64,000 nucleotides of DNA from JANYCO01 sp035535995 (GTDB taxonomy: Bacteria; Bacteroidota; Bacteroidia; Cytophagales; Cytophagaceae). The notes beneath the pieces are model-generated. The model saw nothing but the letters and a program-made list of their open reading frames with translations. It did not search any database and had not been told where the DNA came from. Shown here piece after piece: positions 53,344-60,323 of this stretch. Every line of letters begins with the position of its first letter. The stretch's first letter is position 1. Both the position numbers and the translations under genes were made by a program. The stretch spans positions 124,001 to 188,000 of the forward strand of contig DATLOZ010000027.1 in assembly GCA_035535995.1 (NCBI GenBank), in the 5' to 3' direction.

Positions 53344-54117
53344 ATGTACGCACTCATCACAGGCGCCAGTAAAGGGATTGGAAAAGAAATTGCCGTAGCG
53401 CTCGCTAAGCGGAAATATAATTTACTGCTACTCGCAAGATCTGAAAATGCACTGGCGGAGCTCGCTGGTGAACTGCAACAAAAGTATAAAGTATCTGTAT
53501 TTTATAAAGCGCTTGATCTGTCCCAGCAAGGCGCGGATCAGTTGATTTATAATTGGTGTGTAGAAAATAACTATAATGTTTCTTTCCTGGTCAACAATGC
53601 CGGCTACGGTATCTGGGGATTTTTTGAATCGCTTGCGTTAGAAGAGCAACAAAATATGATCCAACTCAATACAGAGTTTCCTGTAGCCCTCTCTCATCGC
53701 TTGATCCCGCTGTTGAAAGCAAACAAGCCTTCTTACATTCTCAACGTTGCCAGCACGGCCTCGTACCAGGCAATGCCTACGTTTACCATCTATGCTGCCA
53801 CGAAAGCATTCATGGTTCTTTTTTCACGCGGGCTGAGGCTTGAACTCAAACAGGCTGGGATATCGGTTACCTGCTTGTCGCCAGGCCCCGTGCGCACTGA
53901 GTTTGCCGACCGTGCCGGTATGAAATCACTGAAAGAAATTGCCGAACGCATCGGCATGAATGCTGATCAGGTGGCAGCGTACGGAGTGAAAGCTGCACTT
54001 GCAAAAAAAGCAGAAGTAATTCCGGGATTTTCAAACAAACTGGGTGCTTTCTTTACGCGTATATTTCCTAAATCTATTATAGAAGCAGTAGCTACCTGGC
54101 TTTACCAAAGAGCCTAA
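53344..54117 (+). CDS. Short-chain dehydrogenase/reductase
   Basis: A 257-residue SDR. The cofactor motif TGASKGIG (6-13), NNAG (84-87), a catalytic Ser (S137 or S140) and Y150-x3-K154 in YAATK are all present. SPGPVRTEF follows the active site. It resembles the SDR group annotated as DltE/YdfG-like or ketoreductases; the substrate is not determinable. No terminator was seen between it and the peptide gene downstream, which however has its own promoter. Confidence 0.92.
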   Translation: MYALITGASKGIGKEIAVALAKRKYNLLLLARSENALAELAGELQQKYKVSVFYKALDLSQQGADQLIYNWCVENNYNVSFLVNNAGYGIWGFFESLALEEQQNMIQLNTEFPVALSHRLIPLLKANKPSYILNVASTASYQAMPTFTIYAATKAFMVLFSRGLRLELKQAGISVTCLSPGPVRTEFADRAGMKSLKEIAERIGMNADQVAAYGVKAALAKKAEVIPGFSNKLGAFFTRIFPKSIIEAVATWLYQRA

Positions 54118-54137
54118 TAAAAAATATTTCTATAAAA

Positions 54138-54168
54138 CTTGTTTCTTAAAATCATATTCTTAACTTTG
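54138..54168 (+). promoter_or_regulatory. Promoter of the hexacysteine peptide / dioxygenase unit
   Basis: CTTG (54138-54141), a 19-base spacer and TAACTTTG (54161-54168) fit the Bacteroidota promoter model (TTTG, 19-21 bases, TAnnTTTG). Transcription should start near 54173-54177, about 15 bases before the peptide ATG at 54190. Confidence 0.65.
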
Positions 54169-54189
54169 TATATAGAATTAGTATACAAT

Positions 54190-54288
54190 ATGTTTTTACA
54201 AAAAACACATACGGCAAAATTTTTCATCACAAGCAGCACCGGCGGCTACGCGGGCGTTTCTTTCGGTTGCTGTTGTTGTTGCTGCTAA
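54190..54288 (+). CDS. 32-residue peptide ending in six cysteines
   Basis: An ATG at 54190 opens a 32-codon frame ending in TAA at 54286-54288. The product begins MFLQKTHTAKFF, continues through a Ser/Thr/Gly-rich stretch (TSSTGGYAGVSFG) and ends with six consecutive Cys. The Cys codons are mixed (TGC and TGT), so this is not a simple trinucleotide repeat. The promoter at 54138-54168 makes it the first ORF of the transcript, and the dioxygenase gene begins 36 bases after its stop. Possible roles: precursor of a modified peptide, a cysteine-sensing leader peptide, or a metal-binding peptide. I do not recognise a described family. Confidence 0.55.
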   Translation: MFLQKTHTAKFFITSSTGGYAGVSFGCCCCCC

Positions 54289-54323
54289 TCTGAATAATTC
54301 CTTTTAACATCTTTTGCAGAATT

Positions 54324-55205
54324 ATGATCAGTCTCTTCAACGAGCACTGTCTTGATACTTCTGCTATGAAAAAATCCATAAACTTTAAAATAGATACTTA
54401 TATGAATAGCTATAAAAAATTTACACTCGAAAAAAAACTGACTTCAGAGCAAATAGAATTTTATAATGAAAATGGTTTTATCCATTTTGAAAATTTTATA
54501 AAACCAGAAACGGTAGAACAGATCATTCGTGCTTCCAAAGAAGTAGAAAAAAAATGGATCGAAAACAATATAGAAAAAGTGAACGGCGTACCGATCAAGT
54601 ATGGTAAAGACCTGAATGGCGAAACCATCGTGCAGCGTTTTGCTTTTATATCCGAACATAGTCCTGTGATCTCAGAGTTGGTAAACGATCCGCGTATTTC
54701 TGTTTTGCTGCCTTTGGTAGGAAAGGGCGCAAGAGTGGGAGAACATGAGAAAGACGGAGTCGTGTTCAATCATTATATTCATTCCGAACATAGTAAGTTT
54801 ACTCAAATGGGTTGGCACACGGATGGGTTGCGCGATATTTTTTATGGAGGCGCGGTGAAACCAATGATCAACCTTGGCATTCACTTGAGTACTTTGAACC
54901 AAGAGCATGGAGGTTTGAGACTAATTCCGGGTTCACATACGCAGGGAATATTTGACATGCTTTTCAGAAAAAAATATTTTCTCGACACACGCCCTGATCC
55001 TGATGAAGTAGCTGTGATCCCCAAAGCTGGTGATCTTACCATTCACGACGGCAGGCTCTGGCACCGCGTGGCGCAATCTATGCTTGCAGGAGAAGTAAGC
55101 CGGAGAAGAGTGATCTACGTACCTTTGATTAATGGTCAGTATGAGCCGAAGAATGAAAACAGTCCTACGAAGTTTTATCATCGGTTTGCCGGACTTGTGA
55201 AATAA
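54324..55205 (+). CDS. Phytanoyl-CoA dioxygenase-like Fe(II)/2-oxoglutarate oxygenase
   Basis: A 293-residue oxygenase. The iron ligands are H165-x-D167 (GWHTDGLRD) and H247 (GRLWHRVA), and an Arg of the SRRRVIY strand (about 260-262) should bind 2-oxoglutarate. LTSEQIEFYNENGFIHFENFI is the usual PhyH entry. Starts at 54324, 54366 or 54402 are all possible; the last gives the most family-like N-terminus. It lies 36 bases after the hexacysteine peptide ORF and probably shares its promoter. The substrate is unknown; hydroxylation of the peptide is one hypothesis. Confidence 0.85.
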   Translation: MISLFNEHCLDTSAMKKSINFKIDTYMNSYKKFTLEKKLTSEQIEFYNENGFIHFENFIKPETVEQIIRASKEVEKKWIENNIEKVNGVPIKYGKDLNGETIVQRFAFISEHSPVISELVNDPRISVLLPLVGKGARVGEHEKDGVVFNHYIHSEHSKFTQMGWHTDGLRDIFYGGAVKPMINLGIHLSTLNQEHGGLRLIPGSHTQGIFDMLFRKKYFLDTRPDPDEVAVIPKAGDLTIHDGRLWHRVAQSMLAGEVSRRRVIYVPLINGQYEPKNENSPTKFYHRFAGLVK

Positions 55206-55246
55206 TATTTTTGGAAATCCCTCTTAAATATTAATACTTATTTTGA

Positions 55247-55378
55247 GATACCAGATGCCGGATGCCAGATACCGGATAAATGCGAGAGTAATTTAATGAC
55301 ATTGTCTTTTAGTTTATTTATAAAACAGAGTTGTTTTTATCTAAACTATCTGGTATCCGGAATCTGGTATCTTGCATC
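55247..55378. repeat. Dispersed repeat family A, copy 4
   Basis: AGATACCAGATGCCGGATGC (from 55247) and a right block with TATCTGGTATCCGGAATCTG and GGTATCTTGCATCC (about 55348-55379) form a long imperfect inverted repeat of the same units as the other copies. It occupies much of the gap after the dioxygenase gene. Confidence 0.7.
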
Positions 55379-55427
55379 CATTATTAATAAAAGGAATTCT
55401 AAATATTTTTTTGTGATTGATTAATAG

Positions 55428-55460
55428 AAAGGCCGTCTGTATTTGCAGCGGTCTTTCTTT
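55428..55460 (+). terminator. Hairpin between dioxygenase and pirin genes
   Basis: GAAAGGCCG (55428-55436) pairs with CGGTCTTTC (55450-55458) with one G-T wobble and a T-rich end. It may terminate the dioxygenase transcript before the pirin promoter. Confidence 0.6.
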
Positions 55461-55489
55461 GTGTAAAGGGGAAGAATTTTTACTTTTGA
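55459..55489 (+). promoter_or_regulatory. Promoter of the pirin gene
   Basis: TTTG (55459-55462), a 19-base spacer and TACTTTTG (55482-55489) give a close match to the Bacteroidota promoter, 41 bases upstream of the ATG at 55530. Confidence 0.65.
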
Positions 55490-55529
55490 GTAAAGGCTAT
55501 TACATTTTTACAAATCAAAAAATAACGAT

Positions 55530-56408
55530 ATGTCCAACATCAATCTCATCATCGAAGAGCGCGCTGCCAGCATTGGTAATTTTATGGTAGGCCGCTTGCT
55601 TCCTTTCCGCCAGAAAAGAATGGTAGGGCCATTCATCTTTATCGATCATATGGGGCCGGTAAAAATGAATGAGCGAGAAAATTTTGATGTGATGCCGCAT
55701 CCGCACATCGGTTTGTCTACGCTTACATTTTTATTCGAAGGAAACATCCTGCACCGCGATACGCTTGGCACCGAAGTAGAGATTAAACCCGGAGCCGTCA
55801 ATTGGATGACAGCAGGTAAAGGTATTGCACACTCAGAGCGTACGCCAGAATACCTGCGCCATTCCGATAAACATTTACATGGCCTGCAAATATGGGTGGC
55901 TCTGCCAAAAGCTCTGGAACAAATGAACCCAGAGTTTTTTCATATCGACAAAGAACAAATTCCTACCTGGACAGAAGGAACCATACAATTTAAATTGATC
56001 GCAGGAGAAGCTTTTGGGAAAAGGTCTCCTGTGCCGGTCTATAGCCCGCTGTTCATGCTTGAGATCAAAAGCACTGCCAGGCAAACGATCAATATTGGCC
56101 ACGAGCTATACGGAGAAGCCGGTATATATATTTTGGAAGGAAGTATTGAAAGCGAAGGCCATGTATACGAGCCCAAGAGGATCTTGATCTCTAGCGATAG
56201 CAAACTTTGCCAGTTTATCATAGCGGAAAATACAACCATCTATATTTTCGGAGGAGAACCTTTTCCTGAAGAACGTTTTATCGACTGGAATTTTGTAGCC
56301 ACTTCGAAAGCCTTACTAGATGAAGCCCGCCAGAAATGGATTGACCAAAAGTTTGAAAAAATTAAGGGGGATGATACAGAATTTGTCCCTTATCCAGCCA
56401 GGATTTAA
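55530..56408 (+). CDS. Pirin family protein
   Basis: A 292-residue bicupin. Metal-site residues are in the N-terminal cupin: MPHPHIGLSTLTFLFEG and HRDTLGTEVEIKPGAVNWMTAGKGIAHSER, with the expected His residues and Glu. The C-terminal cupin is present (EAGIYILEGSIESEGHVYEPKRILI). Pirins are iron-binding and some have quercetinase activity; in bacteria their role varies. It is a single-gene unit between a good promoter and a strong bidirectional hairpin. Confidence 0.93.
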   Translation: MSNINLIIEERAASIGNFMVGRLLPFRQKRMVGPFIFIDHMGPVKMNERENFDVMPHPHIGLSTLTFLFEGNILHRDTLGTEVEIKPGAVNWMTAGKGIAHSERTPEYLRHSDKHLHGLQIWVALPKALEQMNPEFFHIDKEQIPTWTEGTIQFKLIAGEAFGKRSPVPVYSPLFMLEIKSTARQTINIGHELYGEAGIYILEGSIESEGHVYEPKRILISSDSKLCQFIIAENTTIYIFGGEPFPEERFIDWNFVATSKALLDEARQKWIDQKFEKIKGDDTEFVPYPARI

Positions 56409-56437
56409 TCTTAGAGCTTTAGTAAGGGACTTAAAAT

Positions 56438-56500
56438 CTCACTACTGTTGCTGTTGCTATCCTGCATTGTGTCAGCAAGAGCAACAGCAACAGTAGTGAG
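56438..56500. terminator. Long perfect stem-loop between convergent pirin and permease genes
   Basis: The arm 56438-56458 (CTCACTACTG...) and the arm 56480-56500 (...CAGTAGTGAG) are exact reverse complements over 21 bases with a 21-base loop. The right end touches the permease stop codon (56501-56503). It probably ends transcription from both sides, though there is no long T run. Confidence 0.7.
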
Positions 56501-57553
56501 TTATTTGATTCGTACACGCGGATCTACCAGGGCGTAGAGAAGATCTACAAAGATATTGATGATGATAAAGGCAAATGCCACGAAGATCGTTACGCCCATT
56601 ACGATTGGGAAGTCGAGACTGTATACAGCATCAATTGTTACCAATCCTAAACCTTTCCAGTCGAAGATCACTTCTACGAAAAATGCGCCAGCCATTAACG
56701 ATGCCAACCAGCCGGATACCGCGGTGATCACGGGGTTCAGTGCATTTTTTAATGCATGTTTGATAATGATCTTGTAATATCTTAATCCTTTGGCACGTGC
56801 AGTACGGATATAATCCTGAGAAAGTACATCCAGCATAGAGCTTCTTGTCAATTGTACGATGATCGCTAATGGGCGTAGGCCAAGCGTGAAGGCAGGAAGG
56901 ATGATATTTTTAAGCATCAATCTTCTTCCGTCCAAACCATAATCCCAAAGCTGTCCTGTCGGGTTTAAACCAGTATAATCGGAAAGGTAATATCCAAAAA
57001 CCATTGCCACGATCGCTCCTAGTACAAACGCAGGAGCGGAGATCCCGATCACCGACATAGAGACAAGCGTGTGATCGAGCCAGCTATTTTGTTTGAGTGA
57101 AGCTAACACACCCAGGAGCACGCCGAAGAAGGTAGCAAAGACCATCGCTGCAATAGCAAGCCAGAAGGTGCCTTCGAGGTTTTCCCAAATAATTTCGCTT
57201 ACTTTTTTATTGCTTTGAAAAGATCTTCTCAGGTAAGGAGTTTTGAGAACTACTACTTCATTTCCTACATGAAATAATTTTGTATACTCATATTTCGATT
57301 GTTCTTTATCAGTATCCTCGTGAATTGAGATCGGAGAGAGGTCGCGTATGTAGAGGTAAAGTTGTTTGTGAAGCGGTTCAAAAAGTCCGAGGTCTTTGGC
57401 AATGGCTTCGCGGGTGGTGACGTCGGTACGTTGTCCGGCCATCATTGCTACGGGATCGCCAGGCAGCACGTTGAATATAAAAAATACGATCACGGTAGCT
57501 CCCACTAATACTAGCAATCCATAAAATAACCGTTTAATTAAATACCTGATCAT
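56501..57553 (-). CDS. ABC transporter permease, DppB/OppB type (orphan)
   Basis: A 350-residue inner-membrane permease of the peptide/nickel importer family. The N-terminus MIRYLIKRLFYGLLVLVGATVIVFFIFNVLPGDPV and the EAA loop region (DYIRTARAKGLRYYKIIIKHALKNALNPV) are classical. An extra charged segment (about 70-115) precedes helix 2. No DppC, ATPase or binding-protein gene is adjacent; the co-directional upstream gene encodes DUF1599 (48-base gap). Its partner subunits must lie elsewhere. Confidence 0.9.
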   Translation of the reverse strand: MIRYLIKRLFYGLLVLVGATVIVFFIFNVLPGDPVAMMAGQRTDVTTREAIAKDLGLFEPLHKQLYLYIRDLSPISIHEDTDKEQSKYEYTKLFHVGNEVVVLKTPYLRRSFQSNKKVSEIIWENLEGTFWLAIAAMVFATFFGVLLGVLASLKQNSWLDHTLVSMSVIGISAPAFVLGAIVAMVFGYYLSDYTGLNPTGQLWDYGLDGRRLMLKNIILPAFTLGLRPLAIIVQLTRSSMLDVLSQDYIRTARAKGLRYYKIIIKHALKNALNPVITAVSGWLASLMAGAFFVEVIFDWKGLGLVTIDAVYSLDFPIVMGVTIFVAFAFIIINIFVDLLYALVDPRVRIK

Positions 57554-57601
57554 AGCGACATGAGCCTTCCTAAATTAAATATTTTTCCTTTTAAAGTGCA
57601 A

Positions 57602-58159
57602 CTATTTTGTGATCTCATTTCCAAAACCCATTTTAATAAGGCAAAAAACGGCATAATTCAGCATATCCTGGTAGTTGGCTTTTACGCCTTCAGATACTAC
57701 TGTTTTCCCTTGGTTGTCTTCGATTTGCTTTACGCGGAAAATTTTCATTAAAATAATATCTGTGATCGAGGTGATTCGCATTTCACGCCAGGCTTCGCCG
57801 TAGTCATGGTTTTTATTCATCAGCAGATCAAAAGTTTCTTTTATAAATCGATCGTAGAGGATCTCTACCTTATCCGGCGCAAGTTCCATAGGATCAGATT
57901 CTGTCATTTCCAGTTGCATCATAGCGATGATACAATAATTCACAATGCCGATAAATTCAGAAGAAATATCTTCTTCTACTTTCTGATTTCCTTTTTCCTG
58001 TATGGAACGGATACGCTGGGCTTTGATATAAATCTGGTCGGTGATAGATGGCAATCTTAAAATTCTCCAGGCAGTACCATAGTCCCGGGTTTTGTTGATA
58101 AAAAGAGCACGACAAACTTTTATTACCTGGTTATATTCGTGTGTAGTTTGATTTGCCAA
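57602..58159 (-). CDS. DUF1599 domain protein
   Basis: A 185-residue protein made of two related halves, each with a K-x-xDYG-x-AWR-like motif: NKTRDYGTAWRILRLPSITDQI and NKNHDYGEAWREMRITSITDII. The family is known only as DUF1599, suggested to be linked to nucleotide modification; the function is open. In Bacteroidota it commonly sits opposite folP, as here. It is divergent from folP by 37 bases and probably co-transcribed with the permease gene. Confidence 0.88.
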   Translation of the reverse strand: MANQTTHEYNQVIKVCRALFINKTRDYGTAWRILRLPSITDQIYIKAQRIRSIQEKGNQKVEEDISSEFIGIVNYCIIAMMQLEMTESDPMELAPDKVEILYDRFIKETFDLLMNKNHDYGEAWREMRITSITDIILMKIFRVKQIEDNQGKTVVSEGVKANYQDMLNYAVFCLIKMGFGNEITK

Positions 58160-58196
58160 ATTTTTTTAGTATATTATGAATAAATGAGTTACACCA

Positions 58197-59054
58197 TTGG
58201 AACCGAAAGATACAGTTTTTTATTCAAAAAAAACATTGAACCTGAGAGGCAATGTAATTGACTTATCGTATCCGATAGCAATGGGGATATTGAATATAAC
58301 CCCCGATTCTTTTTACGATGGTGGTTTTTACAAAGATGAAATAAGAATGTTGGAAAAAGTCGGCCATATGCTGACCGACGGAGCTACAATTATAGATGTA
58401 GGCGGATATTCATCAAGACCAGGAGCGAAAGATGTGACGGAGCAGGAAGAGCTTGAACGAGTGGTACCAGCGGTAAAGGCCATTATGAAAGAATATCCCG
58501 ATGCATATGTCTCCGTGGATACCTTTCGTGCTTCCGTGGCGGAGGCAGCGGTATCAGAAGGCGCTGTAATGGTCAATGACATTTCTGCAGGTTCGCTGGA
58601 TGGCAAAATGTTTGCTACAGTAGGAAAACTAAACGTAGCGTACATACTCATGCACATGCGTGGCAACCCACAAACCATGCAGACGCTCACAGGGTATGAA
58701 AATATTTTGCTCGATGTGATCGATTTTTTTCAAAAGAAAATCAGTGAGTTAAGAGCGCACAAGGTGAAAGATATCATTCTCGATCCGGGTTTTGGATTCG
58801 CTAAAACAATGGATCAGAATTATGATTTGCTAAAACATCTGAACTATTTCAGACTTTTAAACCTTCCTGTGTTAGCGGGGATGTCACGCAAATCAATGAT
58901 CTATAAAAAACTGAATACTACTTCCGAACATGCTTTGAACGGAACCACTGCACTCAATTCGATCGCCCTTATGAATAGGGTAAGTATACTCCGGGTGCAC
59001 GACGTAAGCGAAGCGATGGAAGCGATTACCTTATTTAAAACGACTTATAACTAA
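58197..59054 (+). CDS. folP: Dihydropteroate synthase (TTG start)
   Basis: A 285-residue folate enzyme joining DHPP and p-aminobenzoate. The signatures MGILNITPDSFYDGG and DVGGYSSRPGA near the start, VNDISAG and ILDPGFGFAKT later are complete. An in-frame stop at 58185-58187 limits the N-terminus, and the only upstream initiator is TTG at 58197; the first ATG (58281) would remove the opening strand of the barrel. The cdaA start codon follows directly after its stop codon, so the two are co-transcribed. Confidence 0.95.
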   Translation: MEPKDTVFYSKKTLNLRGNVIDLSYPIAMGILNITPDSFYDGGFYKDEIRMLEKVGHMLTDGATIIDVGGYSSRPGAKDVTEQEELERVVPAVKAIMKEYPDAYVSVDTFRASVAEAAVSEGAVMVNDISAGSLDGKMFATVGKLNVAYILMHMRGNPQTMQTLTGYENILLDVIDFFQKKISELRAHKVKDIILDPGFGFAKTMDQNYDLLKHLNYFRLLNLPVLAGMSRKSMIYKKLNTTSEHALNGTTALNSIALMNRVSILRVHDVSEAMEAITLFKTTYN

Positions 59055-59906
59055 ATGTTAATAAATCTACTAAACTTTAAGATTGGCTTTTTAGAAATAG
59101 GCTGGAAGGATATCGTCGATATCTCGATGGTCAGTCTTTTACTTTTTCAGTTGTACAAACTCATGCGCGGCACTTTGGCTGTGAGAATTTTCCTAGGCTT
59201 CCTTTCTGTTTACTTCGTATATATTCTTGTCAAAAGTCTCCAGATGGAACTGCTGACCGCTATCCTCGGCCAATTTATCGGAGTAGGTGTGATCGCGGTG
59301 ATCATTTTATTCCAACAGGAAATAAGAAAATTTTTGATGCTGATCGGAAAATCCACTTCAGTAGATGAAAATAAATTTTTTAAAAATTTATTAAATAGAA
59401 AAAAATCTGAGAACGACGAATCGCTTGATGTAGCGCCTATTGTGGATGCCGCTAAAACATTGGGAAGTATGAATATGGGAGCGCTGATCGTATTTGCCAA
59501 AAGCTCGGAGCTTAAATTCTACGCAGAGTCGGGCGATATTCTCGATGCACAAATTTCCAAACGTCTGCTTATTTCTATCTTCCAAAAAAATAGTCCACTC
59601 CACGATGGTGCAGTGATCATCGAAGGTAATAGGATTAAGGCTGCCCGTTGTATTCTTCCGGTTTCGGAAAACGATGAGATCCCTGCCAACTTCGGCCTTC
59701 GCCACCGCGCCGCCATTGGCATGACAGAAGTAACCGATAGTATTATCCTGATCGTATCTGAAGAAACAGGCCAAACTTCCATTGCCATCAATGGAATTCT
59801 GCATAGCAATCTTTCACGCACAGAACTGAAACAAAAATTAAGAGGGTACTTGTTTGAAGAGGAAGAGGAAAAACCGAAAGAGGAAAAAGCGGTGGAAGCA
59901 GAGTAA
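59055..59906 (+). CDS. cdaA: Diadenylate cyclase CdaA
   Basis: A 283-residue membrane-associated c-di-AMP synthase. Two to three N-terminal membrane helices (about 23-95) precede the DAC domain with D184-G-A186 (PLHDGAVII) and R216-H-R218 (GLRHRAAIG). The C-terminal tail is acidic and lysine-rich. It begins the base after the folP stop, the common Bacteroidota folP-cdaA pair. c-di-AMP would control potassium or osmotic balance. Confidence 0.95.
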   Translation: MLINLLNFKIGFLEIGWKDIVDISMVSLLLFQLYKLMRGTLAVRIFLGFLSVYFVYILVKSLQMELLTAILGQFIGVGVIAVIILFQQEIRKFLMLIGKSTSVDENKFFKNLLNRKKSENDESLDVAPIVDAAKTLGSMNMGALIVFAKSSELKFYAESGDILDAQISKRLLISIFQKNSPLHDGAVIIEGNRIKAARCILPVSENDEIPANFGLRHRAAIGMTEVTDSIILIVSEETGQTSIAINGILHSNLSRTELKQKLRGYLFEEEEEKPKEEKAVEAE

Positions 59907-59990
59907 ATTTTAAATTCTAAATTTTGAATTTTAAGTTATGAGTATTTTTTTTTAAAATCATATTCATCTAATAATCCCGTAAATCTTGGT

Positions 59991-60167
59991 TCAGACAATC
60001 TTATAAAGCCTCCTAAGATCGTTAATAATAAATTTTTTCTGCTCAGTAAAGGAATTCGGGTGTACTTGCTCAAAAATATTTTTAAGTTCTGCCCACCGCT
60101 GTGGCTCAGCTTGCTGAAACAACGCTGAATTTATTTTCTTTTTTATACAGTATTCTTCCCAGGTCAT
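59991..60167 (-). CDS. 58-residue conserved-looking protein
   Basis: The frame runs from the ATG at 60167 to the stop at 59993-59991. The product starts MTWEEYCIKKKINSALFQQA and has EPQRWAELKNIFEQVHPNSF and a basic C-terminal RRLYK. It is helical, with no signal or membrane helix. A -7 box (TATCTTTG) lies 4 bases before the start. I recall similar short proteins annotated as hypothetical in other Bacteroidota; the function is unknown. It is convergent with cdaA. Confidence 0.65.
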   Translation of the reverse strand: MTWEEYCIKKKINSALFQQAEPQRWAELKNIFEQVHPNSFTEQKKFIINDLRRLYKIV

Positions 60168-60171
60168 ACCG

Positions 60172-60179
60172 CAAAGATA
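60172..60179 (-). promoter_or_regulatory. -7 box TATCTTTG of the 58-residue protein gene
   Basis: TATCTTTG on the minus strand (60179-60172) matches TAnnTTTG, 4 bases before the ATG at 60167; the same octamer in the same position precedes hemE. Confidence 0.5.
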
Positions 60180-60184
60180 AAGAA

Positions 60185-60250
60185 ATTATGAGTTATGAAT
60201 GTTGAGTTATGAATTATTTCACTCATAATTCAACATTCATAACTCATAAT
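60185..60250. repeat. Dispersed repeat family B, copy 4
   Basis: The arms 60185-60205 (ATTATGAGTTATGAATG...) and 60230-60250 (...CATTCATAACTCATAAT) are exact reverse complements over 21 bases. It lies in the gap between the 58-residue protein gene and pheT. Confidence 0.8.
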
Positions 60251-60323
60251 TAATCACCTTTACTTTTTCCATTTATCCCCGTATCTTGCCGTTCCTTCGG
60301 GGGAAAAGAGCAATAATAGATTT

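Noticed and set aside
56438..56458. CTGTTGCTGTTGCT stretch as a second poly-Cys peptide
   Set aside because: It is the arm of a perfect palindrome and lies in no ORF with a start codon.
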